From Marilutibacter penaei (GTDB lineage: Bacteria; Pseudomonadota; Gammaproteobacteria; Xanthomonadales; Xanthomonadaceae): a stretch of 64,000 nt of DNA. The notes below the pieces were generated by a model. The model was not told the DNA's origin. It was given only the letters and a program-made list of their open reading frames with translations, and did not search any database. Both the position numbers and the translations under genes were made by a program. Shown here in pieces: positions 43,010 through 52,654 of the stretch (its first letter is position 1; each line of letters starts with the position of its first letter). The DNA lies in the NCBI RefSeq assembly GCF_014145395.1, contig NZ_JACHTE010000001.1, positions 480,727 through 544,726 of the forward strand, written 5' to 3'.

Positions 43010-43048
43010 CGCGGCCGGGCGCGTCGCAGACTTACGCGCCCGGCCGCG
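43010..43048 (-). terminator. Large hairpin after the hexosaminidase gene
   Basis: A perfect 14-bp inverted repeat (CGCGGCCGGGCGCG / CGCGCCCGGCCGCG, loop 11) starts 15 bases past the hexosaminidase stop. The tail after it is not T-rich. It is likely a transcription-attenuating or mRNA-protecting hairpin. Confidence 0.55.
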
Positions 43049-43062
43049 ACGGAGTCCCCCTG

Positions 43063-45426
43063 TCAGGGTGCGGCCGGAACCAGGTCGACCCGGTCCACCA
43101 CCCACATCGTCGGCCGGGTATCGCCGGTGACGCGGATGCACAGGTCCTGTCGGCCCGCGACATCGGCCGGCAGGTCGGCGGCCACGGTGACGAAGCCGTC
43201 GGCTTCGGTCGCCGCCGGCATGGGCACCTTGGCCAGCAGGGTGCCCTCGCAGCCGCCGCCATGCACGGTCAGCTCGCCGTTCGCGGTTTCGGCCGGCTCG
43301 AACTTGCGGTTCGGTTCGTCATGCGCGAGCTGGAAGTAGTACGGGATCCGGCCCAGACGCACGTCGACGCGATCGATGCCGCCGAGGTCGGCCTGGTTCC
43401 ACTGCCAGCACGGGTAGAAGATCGTCACGTTGAAGATCGCGCGCTCGCCGTCGGCCGGGCCATCGTCCTCGAGCCGGAGCAGCAGGCGGCCGGCATCGGG
43501 GCACACGCCCAGGTGCTCGTCGGTGCGGCTGAGCAGGGAGGCGGCGTCGAAGCCGAACGCCTGCGGTTCGGCCAGTGGGCGACCATCGAAGAACGCGGCG
43601 GCCTTGACCTCGGCCGGCAACGTGACCTCGACCGGCGCCTGGTAGAGCGGTGACTCCCCGGTGGGCGCACTGCCGTCGGTGGTGTAGCGCACCTCGTAGG
43701 CCAGCGGGTTCTCGAGGCTGACCTCGGCGGTACCGGCGGCGCGGTCATCGTCGGCCACCGCCAGCACCTGGAACGGCGTCTTCGCATAGCGGATGCCGAT
43801 CAGGTCGTAGCGGTGCAACTGCATCGGCAACCGTTGGCGGAAGTCCTGCCAGTCCTTGCCGTCGGCCGGGGTCCAGCCGGTCTCGGCCACGGCGGCGAGG
43901 CGCGGGAACAGGTGGTGCTCGACGCGAGTGTCGAAGCGGGTGTGCTCGGTCCACAGGTTGGCCTGCAGCCCGAGGATGTGCGCGTGCTTGTCGGCTTCGA
44001 GATCCGCGGGTACGGGCTCGAAGGCATAGATCTCGTCGATCGTGTTCGTCGCAGGCCGGCCCGGCGGTTCGTCCGGAGATTCCGTCTGCAGGTAGTCGAG
44101 GTACAGCACGGACGACGGCGTCATCACCACGTCGTGGCCCTTGCGGGCCGCCTCCAGGCCGCCTTCGGTGCCGCGCCAGGACATGACGGTGGCTTCGTCG
44201 GGCAGTTCCGCCTCGAGGATCTCGTCCCAGCCGATCAGGCGCTTGCCATGGCCGGCGAGGAATTTCTCGAGCCGCTCGACCATCAGGCCCTGCATTGCCA
44301 TTTCATCCGAGGCACCGACCTCGCGCATGTGCACCTGGATGCGCGCCGAGGCTTCCCACTGGTCCTTGACCGCCTCGTCGCCACCGATGTGGACGTACTG
44401 GCCCGGGAACAGCTCGACCATCTCGGTGAGCACGTTCTCGAGGAAGACCATCGTCTCTTCCTCGGTGTTGAACAGGTTGGGGAACACGCCCCACTCGCTC
44501 AGCGGCACCAGCTTCTCATCGATGCTGCCGAGTTCCGGATAGGCCGCGATCGCCGCGGTCGCGTGCCCCGGGATGTCGAGTTCGGGCACCACGGTGATGT
44601 GGCGTTCGGCCGCGTAGGCGACGATCTCGCGCACCTGGTCCTGCGTATAGAAGCCGCAATAGGGACGCGCCTCGCCGGTGGCGGGGTCGACGCCGCCATC
44701 GCCGGCGGGGATGCGGCAGCTGCCGACTTCGACCAGCTTCGGGTAGCGCTTGATCTCGATGCGCCAGCCCTGGTCGTCGGTCAGGTGCCAGTGGAAGGTA
44801 TTGAGTTTCTGCAGGGCCATCGCGTCGAGGATCTTCTTGATCTCGTCGAGCTCCTGGAAATGCCGCGCGGAGTCGAGCATGAAGCCGCGCCAGCCGAAGC
44901 GCGGCGCGTCTTCGATCTCGACGGCCGGCACCTGGAAGTCACGCCCCTGCACGGTCGCCAGCTGCCACAGCGTGGTGGCGCCGCGGAACAGGCCGGCGGG
45001 GGCGGCCGCGGAGATGCGGATGCCATCCGGAGAGGCGTGGAGGGTGTACGCCTCCCCGGACGCATCCTGGGCTTCCGGGTCGAGTTCGAAGCGGATGCCA
45101 GCCCCCGCCCCGTCCCCCGTCGTGACCTGGAGACCCTTCAAACCGGCCATGGCCATGTAGTCGACGAAGCGCTCGGCGACCGCGGCGGCATCGCCGCTGG
45201 CGCTGACCGGTGTCTTCGCGTCGATCACGAACTGGCCTTGGCCGAGCACGAGCGACTGCGGTCGCGGCATCAGGCCGATGTCGGCCGCTTCGGTGATCGG
45301 TGCGGCCGCAACCGCTTCCCCGGCCGCGTCCGTCCCGGTCCCCTGCTGCCCGCAAGCGGCCGCCAGCGCCGCCGCCAGTGCGACCACTGCCCATGCCTTG
45401 CGGCCCGCCAACCCGTGCTTCGTCAT
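43063..45426 (-). CDS. GH20 beta-N-acetylhexosaminidase lipoprotein
   Basis: A 787-residue lipoprotein (lipobox LAAAC, Cys25) that removes terminal GlcNAc from chito-oligosaccharides. An N-terminal GH20b domain (PITEAADIGLMPRPQSL) is followed by the TIM barrel with GWRGFMLDSARHFQ, TFHWHLTDDQGWRIEIK, ELDIPGHATAAIAAYPELG and the catalytic Asp-Glu pair in YVHIGGDEAVKDQW (near residue 349). A beta-sandwich tail follows. It is the last of a minus-strand series with the two TonB-dependent receptors, so it would supply GlcNAc to NagP and NagB/NagA. The 113-base gap to the receptor carries hairpins and a 12-bp palindrome (45437-45448). Confidence 0.95.
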   Translation of the reverse strand: MTKHGLAGRKAWAVVALAAALAAACGQQGTGTDAAGEAVAAAPITEAADIGLMPRPQSLVLGQGQFVIDAKTPVSASGDAAAVAERFVDYMAMAGLKGLQVTTGDGAGAGIRFELDPEAQDASGEAYTLHASPDGIRISAAAPAGLFRGATTLWQLATVQGRDFQVPAVEIEDAPRFGWRGFMLDSARHFQELDEIKKILDAMALQKLNTFHWHLTDDQGWRIEIKRYPKLVEVGSCRIPAGDGGVDPATGEARPYCGFYTQDQVREIVAYAAERHITVVPELDIPGHATAAIAAYPELGSIDEKLVPLSEWGVFPNLFNTEEETMVFLENVLTEMVELFPGQYVHIGGDEAVKDQWEASARIQVHMREVGASDEMAMQGLMVERLEKFLAGHGKRLIGWDEILEAELPDEATVMSWRGTEGGLEAARKGHDVVMTPSSVLYLDYLQTESPDEPPGRPATNTIDEIYAFEPVPADLEADKHAHILGLQANLWTEHTRFDTRVEHHLFPRLAAVAETGWTPADGKDWQDFRQRLPMQLHRYDLIGIRYAKTPFQVLAVADDDRAAGTAEVSLENPLAYEVRYTTDGSAPTGESPLYQAPVEVTLPAEVKAAAFFDGRPLAEPQAFGFDAASLLSRTDEHLGVCPDAGRLLLRLEDDGPADGERAIFNVTIFYPCWQWNQADLGGIDRVDVRLGRIPYYFQLAHDEPNRKFEPAETANGELTVHGGGCEGTLLAKVPMPAATEADGFVTVAADLPADVAGRQDLCIRVTGDTRPTMWVVDRVDLVPAAP

Positions 45427-45467
45427 CCACCCACCTCGAACATGTTCGTCAAATCAGAATGCGGAAC

Positions 45468-45514
45468 GGCGCACCGGGGTGCGCCTGGGCAGGCCCGGTC
45501 GACCGGGCCCGCCC
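45468..45514 (-). terminator. Tandem hairpins between receptor 1 and hexosaminidase
   Basis: On the minus strand, GGGC-N-GGCCCGGT pairs with ACCGGGCC-N-GCCC (45487-45514). A second hairpin, GGCGCACC/GGTGCGCC, lies at 45468-45485. They are followed by ATTCTGATTTG. They lie 25 bases after the receptor stop and could act as terminator or processing site. Confidence 0.55.
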
Positions 45515-45539
45515 GCTACCATCGCGCAGGTGCGCCGCG

Positions 45540-48374
45540 TCAGAAGTCGAAGCGGAGCGACGCGAGCACCCGGCGTCCGGTACGGTAATCGCCACGCACC
45601 AGCTTCTCGGTGTTGGCGATGCCGTCGACTTCGGCATAGGTGTAGTAGTTGCTGTCGAGCAGGTTCATGCCGTCCAGCCCGATGCTCAGGTTCTCCATGA
45701 CCTTGAACGTGATGTTCGCGTCCAGCGAGTCGTAGTCATCGGTGACCAGGTAGTTGCCGCGGTCGACCTGCGTGTAGTACTTCGAACGCCACGAGTAGGT
45801 CAGGCGCGCGCTCAGCCACTCGTTCTCGAAGAACGGGCTCAGGTTGACCTGGTTCTTCGAGCTGTACGGCAGCGGATCGCCGTTGTCGGCCTCGGCGTCG
45901 GCATAGGTGTAGTTGGCCAGGACGCCGAAGCCGCTCTCGAAGGAGTGCTGGAAGGCGGCCGAGAAGCCCTGGATCTTCGCCGTGCCCGCATTGTTCGGAC
46001 GCGAGACGTCGTAGACCGTTTCCGCCTGCTGCGACTGGTTGAAGTGGGTTTCCTCACGGGTGGTGACCAGGATGTAGTTGTCGACATCCTTGTAGAACAG
46101 CGTGCCGCCGAGGATGGAGTTCGGCGTGAAGTACCACTCCGCCGAGAAGTCCAGGTTCAGCGACTCGTACGGATCGAGGTCCGGGTTGCCGCCGCCGCCG
46201 GTCAGGGTCTGGTCGCCCAGCCACAGGTAGCTCGACATGTCGCCATAGTTCGGGCGCGACATCACCTCGGCCGCCGAGAAGCGCAGGATCACGTCGTTGC
46301 CCGGGTCGTAGACCAGGTTCACGTTGGGCAGGATGTTGTCGTAGCTCTTCTTGACGCTGGTCTGCACGTAGTCGGTGGCGGCGCAGGCCTGGCCGGCCGT
46401 CGGCACGCCGCAGGTCCAGCCCATGCTGTTGGAGTCGGTCTGCACGTAGCGCACGCCGACGTTGCCGCGCAGGCTGTCCCAACCGAAGTCGGCCTGGGCG
46501 TAGAACGCGTTGACGTCCTCGGTGACGGTCCAGGTGTTGGCCGCGAACGACGGGTCGTTGAAGGTGCTCGGCTCCGGCATCGTCTGCCACGGGGCCAGCC
46601 AGTCGCCGCTCAGGATGTAATCCGCCAGGTCCCAGCCATCGATCGTGAAGCGCTCGGACAGGTCGCCGGTGCCGCTGAAGCCATCGAGGTAGTTGCCGGG
46701 CAGCGGACGCGGGTCGAACTGGTCGGCGCTCGCGTCGCCGTAGCCGGCCACGGTGGCCAGCGATACACCGCCCATGCGCTGTCCGGTCTCATGCTCGCGA
46801 CGCTTGGCGCCGAAGCGGAGCTGGTAGACCGGCGAGTCGAGGCGCAGGCCGAAGTCGACCTGGCCGTACTTTTCCTCGTCCCAGGTCGGCTTGAAGACGA
46901 TGTTGCCGCCCCAGCCCGGGTTCCAGGTGGCCGCGTTGTTGGGGTCCCCACCCCAGCCACCGTCCATGCGGAAGGCCGAAGGGTCGAGGAACGGGTTCGC
47001 GCCGTTGAAGGTCAGGCCACGGTCGCCACTGATGTCATAGCTGTAGTCGGACCAGTTCAGGAACTCGCCATAGACCTGGCGGCCGGTGCCGCCGGTGGCC
47101 TTGGAGGTACCGATGTCGCCGGACAGGAACCAGCGCTCGTCGTTCCAGGTGGCCTTGAGGTTGTAGGAGTCGGTGTCGACCGTCGCTTCGCGGTTGATGA
47201 GGTCGTACACGACCAGCGCGTTCTCGAACGTGCCCTGGGTGATGACGCCGCCGTCGACCGTGAGGTCGGTCATCTTCATCAGGCCGTTCCAGGCATTGCC
47301 CATGAACGCGAACATCGAATGGCTGATGTTGTCGTAACCGGCCTTCACGTCGAGCGCATTGAACTCGATGTCCAGCTCGTCCACCGGACGGAACTGCAGG
47401 GCCAGCGACAGGGTGTCGCGCTCGCGACGCTGCTCGAAGTAGTGCGCGCTCAGCGAGTTCGGGCCGACCGCGCCCAGGTTGTCGAGCAGGGTGTCTTCGC
47501 AGGCGCCCACGCAGGACGCCGGAAGCGTCGGCTGCGAGCCGTCCGCGTTCGGCGGCTGCGACCAGTCGGCCGGGAGGTTGTAGATCGAACCGCCACCGCC
47601 CGCGCCATACGCGTAGTCGTTGCCGGTCACGGTGCCGTAGGCTTCGATGCCGTCGCGGCGGATGCTCTCTTCGGCTTTCTGCGCAGCCACGATCACGCCG
47701 AAGGTCTCGGCATCGTTCTTCCAGCCGAGCAGCACCGAGGCCTGCATGTCGCCGTCTTCGACGCGATCGTTGTACATGTAGCCCAGCTGGCCGGAGATGG
47801 TGGTGCCGTCCAGCCCGAGGGGCTTGCGGGTGTTCACGATCACCGTGCCGCCCACCGAGCCTTCGTCGATGTGTGCCTCGGGGGACTTGTAGACCTCGAC
47901 CGAGCCGACGATCTGCGGCGCCAGCAGCGAGTAGTTGAAGGTACGGCCCGGCTGGTCGGTGATGAACCAGTCCGCGGATGCGACGGTCTGGCCGTTGAGC
48001 AGGGTGCGGTTGAGCGCCGGGTCGGTGCCGAGGATCGAGACGCGCTCGCCCTGGCCGAAGGCCTTGTCGATGGTGACGCCCGGGATGATCGTGATCGCCT
48101 CTGCGACATTGGTCGCCGGGAACTTGCCGACGTCCTCGGCGGTCACCACGTCGATGATCGCGTCGGAGTCGCGCTTGGTGTCCAGCGCCTGTTGCAGGCT
48201 GCCGCGGATGCCCGACACGACGATGCGGTCGAGATCGGTGGCCTCCGGGTCGCCAGCCGCCGGAGCGGTGGTCTCCTCCGCGGTGTCCTGGGATGTCTCT
48301 TGGGCGGCCACCGGAGCGGTGATCGCGAGTGCGGCGACGATACTCGCCGACAGAAGAGTCTTGCGCAGCTTCAT
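45540..48374 (-). CDS. TonB-dependent receptor, GlcNAc/chitin-oligosaccharide type (1)
   Basis: A 944-residue outer-membrane receptor. Signal peptide to about residue 24 (APVAAQ), TonB-box-like DRIVVSGIRGSLQQALDTK, plug (VAEAITIIPGVTIDKAFGQG; VSILGTDPALNRTLLNGQ), a 22-strand-length barrel, and a final aromatic (LASLRFDF). It lies between hexosaminidase and receptor 2 with a NagR-like operator 222 bases upstream, so uptake of GlcNAc or chito-oligosaccharides is likely. It resembles but is not identical to receptor 2; plug loop and barrel differ, so they may prefer different oligomers. Confidence 0.92.
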   Translation of the reverse strand: MKLRKTLLSASIVAALAITAPVAAQETSQDTAEETTAPAAGDPEATDLDRIVVSGIRGSLQQALDTKRDSDAIIDVVTAEDVGKFPATNVAEAITIIPGVTIDKAFGQGERVSILGTDPALNRTLLNGQTVASADWFITDQPGRTFNYSLLAPQIVGSVEVYKSPEAHIDEGSVGGTVIVNTRKPLGLDGTTISGQLGYMYNDRVEDGDMQASVLLGWKNDAETFGVIVAAQKAEESIRRDGIEAYGTVTGNDYAYGAGGGGSIYNLPADWSQPPNADGSQPTLPASCVGACEDTLLDNLGAVGPNSLSAHYFEQRRERDTLSLALQFRPVDELDIEFNALDVKAGYDNISHSMFAFMGNAWNGLMKMTDLTVDGGVITQGTFENALVVYDLINREATVDTDSYNLKATWNDERWFLSGDIGTSKATGGTGRQVYGEFLNWSDYSYDISGDRGLTFNGANPFLDPSAFRMDGGWGGDPNNAATWNPGWGGNIVFKPTWDEEKYGQVDFGLRLDSPVYQLRFGAKRREHETGQRMGGVSLATVAGYGDASADQFDPRPLPGNYLDGFSGTGDLSERFTIDGWDLADYILSGDWLAPWQTMPEPSTFNDPSFAANTWTVTEDVNAFYAQADFGWDSLRGNVGVRYVQTDSNSMGWTCGVPTAGQACAATDYVQTSVKKSYDNILPNVNLVYDPGNDVILRFSAAEVMSRPNYGDMSSYLWLGDQTLTGGGGNPDLDPYESLNLDFSAEWYFTPNSILGGTLFYKDVDNYILVTTREETHFNQSQQAETVYDVSRPNNAGTAKIQGFSAAFQHSFESGFGVLANYTYADAEADNGDPLPYSSKNQVNLSPFFENEWLSARLTYSWRSKYYTQVDRGNYLVTDDYDSLDANITFKVMENLSIGLDGMNLLDSNYYTYAEVDGIANTEKLVRGDYRTGRRVLASLRFDF

Positions 48375-48595
48375 CGGTACTTCTCTCCCTCGTTCTCGTG
48401 TTCGGCGCCTGATCCCGATCAGTCCCCGCGCCGGTTGTACACGGCCCGCCCGGTTCCCCGTTGCGTGCCGCTGCCTGGATTCAAAACCCTGTGCAACAGC
48501 TCATGCTCCCGTCGGCACGACAGGCGGGCGCGTGCCCCCCGGTCCTGCCGCCCTCCGCTTCTGAACGAAGGCGCAATCCGAGCCTGCCCCAGAAC

Positions 48596-48609
48596 TGACA
48601 ACGATGTCA
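48596..48609. promoter_or_regulatory. NagR-like operator upstream of receptor 1
   Basis: TGACAACGATGTCA, identical to the site at 52796. It matches the TGACARCGYTGTCA operator known for NagR of Xanthomonas, from memory of that system. It overlaps the end of the predicted -10 box, so binding would block initiation. Confidence 0.78.
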
Positions 48610-48637
48610 ACATAATGACATCAAACTATGTAAGCAA
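48609..48637 (-). promoter_or_regulatory. Promoter of receptor 1
   Basis: On the minus strand TTGCTT (48632-48637) and TATGTT (48609-48614) are 17 bases apart. They lie in an AT-rich stretch (48608-48663) that stands out from the GC-rich surroundings. A start near 48602 gives a leader of about 227 bases to the receptor gene. Confidence 0.55.
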
Positions 48638-48749
48638 TTGATTTATAGATATTTATACGAGGACATTCAGGCATATTGCTGCGTCGCAGCATGGTTTCCT
48701 GCGCAATTGGACAGGTTGGCGGACGCAGGCGCGGGTGAGTCCCGGGACC

Positions 48750-48782
48750 CAGAACAGAACGGGCCCGGCGAAAGCCGGGCCC
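48750..48782 (-). terminator. Terminator of receptor 2
   Basis: A perfect 9-bp stem GGGCCCGGC/GCCGGGCCC closes on a tetraloop (GAAA on plus, TTTC on minus), 28 bases past the receptor 2 stop. On the minus strand the tail is GTTCTGTTCTG. A second, overlapping inverted repeat (ACTGACCG/CGGTCAGT, 48792-48815) includes the stop codon. Confidence 0.8.
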
Positions 48783-48810
48783 GGGGTGCCAACTGACCGG
48801 AGAGAGTCGG

Positions 48811-51528
48811 TCAGTAGGTGAAGCGATAGCTCAGGTAGTACTGGCGACCGTTCGAGTACATCGCATACGGCAGGTAACCCACCGCCGAATTGGTGTAGTA
48901 CGAGTAGGTCGGGTCGTTGAGGTTCAGGCCGTCGAGCGTGAGCGACATGTTGTCGTTGATCTTCCAGCCCAGCGACGCCGACACCGTGCCGAAGTCGTCC
49001 TGGTAGAACTCGTCGGTGCGGCTGACGCCGGCGTAGAACGCCTCGCGGAACGTGTAGCTCACCCGCGCGCTGAACCGGTCGTTCTCGAAGTAGCCGGCCA
49101 GGTTGTAGGTGTTGCGCGACGCGCCGTTCAGCGGCTTGCCATCGTCGGTCTCGCCATCGGCGAAGGTGTAGTTCGCGTTGAAGCCGAAGTACTCGCCAAT
49201 CGGCTGCTGGTAGGCCACTTCGTAGCCGGTCAGCTTGCCGTCGGTGTTGACCGGGATCGACACCTGGTAGTCGCTGTAGACGTCGACGCCCTGCTCGAAG
49301 CTGGCCTGCTGGTCCTTGTACTGGATGGTCTGCGTGCCGAACGAGATGTAGTCCCGCATGTCCATGTGGAACGCACCGAACGACAGCAGTGCGCGCGGCG
49401 CGAAGTACCACTCGATGGACGCATCGAAGTTGGTCGAGACCAGCGGGTCGAGCTGCGGGTTGCCGCCGCTGCCGGTGTGGGTCAGGTCGTCCAGCGACAG
49501 CGAACCGGCCAGCGCGGAGTAGTCCGGGCGGGTCATGGTGCGCGAGGCGGCGAGACGCAGCACCAGGTCGTCGTTGAAGTCGTACTTGAAGTTCGCGCTG
49601 GGCAGGAACTCGCTGTAGTTGTTCTCCGAGCTGACCTTCAGGTAGTCGCCGAACGCGGAGCCGGTGATCGCACCGGGGATGCCCGAACCGATCGGCAGCG
49701 CCTGCGTGTAGCTGATGTCGCTGTCGGTCTTGACGTAGCGCACGCCGACGTTGCCGCTCCAGCGGTCGCCCAGGAAGTTCGCCTGCACGTAGGCCGCGTA
49801 GTTCTCTTCGTAGACGCCGTAGACGTCGGAGAAGTAGAAGCGCTCCGGGTCGTTCCGGTTGGCGAAGTCGGCGTTGATCTGCGCGAGCTGGTCGGGGGTG
49901 TAGTACCAGATGCCGCCCGGGAAGCGGCCGCCCAGGGCGTCGCCGAAGTCACCGGGATAGAAACCGCCGGCGCCCGGGTAGGCATTGATGTTCTGCCAGT
50001 CGCTGGCCCAGTTCGGACCCTGCGCGATCTCATAGTCGTTGCGACGCTCGTGCTGCGCGTAGCGCAGGCCGAAGTCCAGCGACGAGAAGGTGCTGTCGCC
50101 GTTGGTGAACAGCGAGGCATCGGCCGCGAACCAGTCTTCCTGGTCGATGACCTCGATGCCCTGGCCACCGAAGATCCAGCCGTTCTGCGGGAGGTGGTTG
50201 GCAGCGGTGTTGTTGCCGCCCAGGCTCCAGTCGATCGCTTCGTCGATGCCGTGCATGTTCCAGCTGGCGCCCGCATTCGGGCCGATGCCGGTCTCGAGCA
50301 CGTCCTGGGTCGGGCTCGCGCCGATGCCCTTGGTGGTGCCGACCTGGAAGTGCATGTCCAGGTTGTCGGACGCGCGCCAGTCGGCTTCCAGGGTCAGGAA
50401 CTTCGACTCCGAGCTCGCGTTGGGGCGCGAGATCATGTCATACACGCCGTAGGGCAGCAGGTTCGCCGGATCGTTGACCGCGGGGTATTCGGCGTTGGTC
50501 AGCAGGTTGTTGTCGACGGTGTAGCCCGGCAGCGGCGCGCGCGTGTTGGCGAACTGGCTGGCCCACATCATGTAGTTGCGGTTGTAGTTGTCCGCTTCCA
50601 GCTTCGAGTAGAAGCCGTTGATGTCGAAGGTGAGGTCGTCGTTGGCCTTGAACTGGACATCGACATTGCCGCCGATGCGCTCGCGCTCCTGGGTGAAGTA
50701 CACGGCGCCGAGCAGGTTCGGGTACAGCACGCCGGCGAGGTCCGGGTTGGTCGCGGTGACCGGTGCGTCGTACGCGATCTGGCCGTAGCCGCCGACGACT
50801 TCCTGGCCGTCGCGGCGCAGGTTGCGCTTCTGGTAGTACGCCTGGACGAGAACGCCGAGGTTGTCGGCATCGTTCTTCCAGTTCAGCAGTGCGCTGACCT
50901 GCGGGTCGGTGTCGCCCGGCAGGTCCGCGTACACCGCACCGACCGAGCCGTTGATGGTCAGCTTGTCGGCGTACTGCAGGGGCTTGCGGGTGATGATGTC
51001 GACCGAACCGGCGGTGCCGCCCTCGACCAGCTTGGCCTCGGAGGACTTGTGCACGATCACCTGGTCGACGATCTCGGCCGGGAACAGCGAGTAGCTCACG
51101 CTGCGGCCCACGTTGGCGACCTGGCTCAGCACGAACCAGTCGCCGGTGCCGACGCTGTGGCCGTTGACCAGGGTCTGGGTCAGGCTGGGGTTGGTACCGC
51201 GCAGGCTGACGCGGTCGGCCTCGTCGAAGCCGCCTTCGCTGGCGCTGGACGAGCTGATGTTGACGCCCGGGAGCTGCTGCAGCGCGTCCGCGACGTTCTT
51301 GGCCGGCAGCTTGCCGATGTCCTCGGCGCTGACGGCTTCGACGCGGGTCGAGGCTTCGCGCTTGGTGTCCAGCGACTTCTCGAGGCTGCCGCGGATGCCG
51401 GTGACGACGATGGCATCGAGCTCGGTGGCCTCCTCGCCGGCGGCGGGGGCCTCCTGCGCGATGGCGACGCCGGTGAACGAAAGGGCGGCGACGATGCTCG
51501 CCGACAGCATGGATCTACGAAGTTTCAT
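48811..51528 (-). CDS. TonB-dependent receptor, GlcNAc/chitin-oligosaccharide type (2)
   Basis: A 905-residue receptor with signal peptide ending near VAIAQ-E, TonB-box-like LDAIVVTGIRGSLEKSLDTK, plug (ALQQLPGVNISSSSASEGG; VSLRGTNPSLTQTLVNGH), a long barrel, and an aromatic end (LSYRFTY). GAGAGAGACCCA precedes ATG 51528. It starts 112 bases after the kinase stop on the same strand with no terminator between, so kinase and receptor probably share a transcript starting at the NagR-like operator at 52796. The substrate is inferred from context. Confidence 0.92.
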   Translation of the reverse strand: MKLRRSMLSASIVAALSFTGVAIAQEAPAAGEEATELDAIVVTGIRGSLEKSLDTKREASTRVEAVSAEDIGKLPAKNVADALQQLPGVNISSSSASEGGFDEADRVSLRGTNPSLTQTLVNGHSVGTGDWFVLSQVANVGRSVSYSLFPAEIVDQVIVHKSSEAKLVEGGTAGSVDIITRKPLQYADKLTINGSVGAVYADLPGDTDPQVSALLNWKNDADNLGVLVQAYYQKRNLRRDGQEVVGGYGQIAYDAPVTATNPDLAGVLYPNLLGAVYFTQERERIGGNVDVQFKANDDLTFDINGFYSKLEADNYNRNYMMWASQFANTRAPLPGYTVDNNLLTNAEYPAVNDPANLLPYGVYDMISRPNASSESKFLTLEADWRASDNLDMHFQVGTTKGIGASPTQDVLETGIGPNAGASWNMHGIDEAIDWSLGGNNTAANHLPQNGWIFGGQGIEVIDQEDWFAADASLFTNGDSTFSSLDFGLRYAQHERRNDYEIAQGPNWASDWQNINAYPGAGGFYPGDFGDALGGRFPGGIWYYTPDQLAQINADFANRNDPERFYFSDVYGVYEENYAAYVQANFLGDRWSGNVGVRYVKTDSDISYTQALPIGSGIPGAITGSAFGDYLKVSSENNYSEFLPSANFKYDFNDDLVLRLAASRTMTRPDYSALAGSLSLDDLTHTGSGGNPQLDPLVSTNFDASIEWYFAPRALLSFGAFHMDMRDYISFGTQTIQYKDQQASFEQGVDVYSDYQVSIPVNTDGKLTGYEVAYQQPIGEYFGFNANYTFADGETDDGKPLNGASRNTYNLAGYFENDRFSARVSYTFREAFYAGVSRTDEFYQDDFGTVSASLGWKINDNMSLTLDGLNLNDPTYSYYTNSAVGYLPYAMYSNGRQYYLSYRFTY

Positions 51529-51640
51529 TGGGTCTCTCTCCCTCGGTATCGGTCCCGGCGGCCGGCTCTTCTGTTGGAGGCGGCTTCGCCGGAGTTGGTG
51601 ACACCCGGCAGGGGCCGGACGTCGGTTCCTTGTGTGTGGT

Positions 51641-52654
51641 TCAGTGGGTGCCGGCGTGCTCCAGGTACCAGCTGGCGGCACCGATGACGCCCAGCCGGTC
51701 GTTCTCGATCAGGCGCACGGGCAGGCGCTCGAGCACCGGCTGCATGGCCCCCTTGTCGCGCAGCCGCTCAAGGAACGTGCTCTGCGCGAGGAAATCCTTG
51801 ATCTGCGGCAGGATGCCGCCGGCGATGAACACCGCACGGGCGCTGCTGGTCACCGCGAGGTCGCCGATCACGCTGCCCAGGACGGCGCAGAACGTCAGCA
51901 CGGCCTCGCGCGCGGCCTCGTCGCCTTCGCGCGCGACCGCGGTGATCGCGGCGGGATCGTCATGGGCCGTCGGAATGCCGTCTATGGCGCACAGCGCGCG
52001 GTAGATGTTCACCAGGCCGGGGCCGGACACCAGGTCCTCGGTGGGCACGTGCGCGCCACGCCGCTGCAACTGGCGCAGGATCTCGATCTCGCGCGCGCTG
52101 CCCGGCGAGAACGCAGCGTGGCCGGCTTCGGTCGGCAGGACCACGGTGCCGCCGGCATGCGGAACCCGCACGGCCGCGCCGAGGCCCGTGCCCGGTCCGA
52201 TCACCAGCACCGGACCCGCCTCGATCGTCTCGACGCCCGGGGTCAGCAGGGTCGAGTCCCCCGGATCCATGCACTGCGCGGCATGCGCGGCGGCCTGGAA
52301 ATCATTGATCACCAGTACCCGCTGCAGGCCGAGCGCCTCGCGCAAACGCGGCAACGACACCGTCCAGCTCAGGTTGGCGTTGATGACCACGTCATCCAGC
52401 ACCACGCCCGCGCAGGCGATCGCGACGCTGTAGATGGCGCCTGCGCCACCGGGGGCGGCTGCGATGAAGTCGGCCAGGATCTCGGCCAGCCCCGGGTAAT
52501 CGCGGCAGGCGTACTTGCGATGCGCGATCACCGCGATCGGGGCTTCGCCCGGCCCACCGGCCCGGACCAGGCCCACGCGCGTATGCGTACCGCCGACGTC
52601 GGCGGCGATGAAACGACCCGCCGTCGCGGGCGACGGCTGTCCGGCGGCGCTCAT
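51641..52654 (-). CDS. Glucokinase-family sugar kinase (GlcNAc locus)
   Basis: A 337-residue Glk-family kinase: DVGGTHTRVGL near the N-terminus, INDFQAAAHA with the catalytic Asp, VIGPGTGLGAAV, and TEAGHAAFSPG. ATG 52654 follows GGAAGG by 8 bases; ATG 52720 is in frame and would add 22 residues. It is a paralog of the glucokinase at 22052 but lies in the GlcNAc gene set and under a NagR-like operator. It may therefore phosphorylate GlcNAc entering through NagP, or glucose. Family membership is sure; the sugar specificity is not. Confidence 0.9.
   Translation of the reverse strand: MSAAGQPSPATAGRFIAADVGGTHTRVGLVRAGGPGEAPIAVIAHRKYACRDYPGLAEILADFIAAAPGGAGAIYSVAIACAGVVLDDVVINANLSWTVSLPRLREALGLQRVLVINDFQAAAHAAQCMDPGDSTLLTPGVETIEAGPVLVIGPGTGLGAAVRVPHAGGTVVLPTEAGHAAFSPGSAREIEILRQLQRRGAHVPTEDLVSGPGLVNIYRALCAIDGIPTAHDDPAAITAVAREGDEAAREAVLTFCAVLGSVIGDLAVTSSARAVFIAGGILPQIKDFLAQSTFLERLRDKGAMQPVLERLPVRLIENDRLGVIGAASWYLEHAGTH

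Noticed and set aside
45437..45448. CGAACATGTTCG palindrome upstream of hexosaminidase as a LexA box
   Set aside because: The arm spacing does not fit GAAC-N4-GTTC or CTGT-N8-ACAG, and the gene is not a damage-response gene; it remains an unexplained short palindrome.
45300..48641. 1113-codon plus-strand open frame opposite TonB-dependent receptor 1
   Set aside because: It is the antisense of a well-supported receptor gene, rich in Val-Arg-His repeats and without any recognisable domain.
48375..48810. Small RNA or extra gene between the two receptors
   Set aside because: The AT-rich part is explained by the promoter and operator of receptor 1 and the rest by the receptor 2 terminator; no open frame of interest or RNA fold beyond the terminator was found.
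49366..51687. 773-codon plus-strand open frame opposite receptor 2
   Set aside because: Antisense shadow of the receptor gene, with no ribosome site or family motif.
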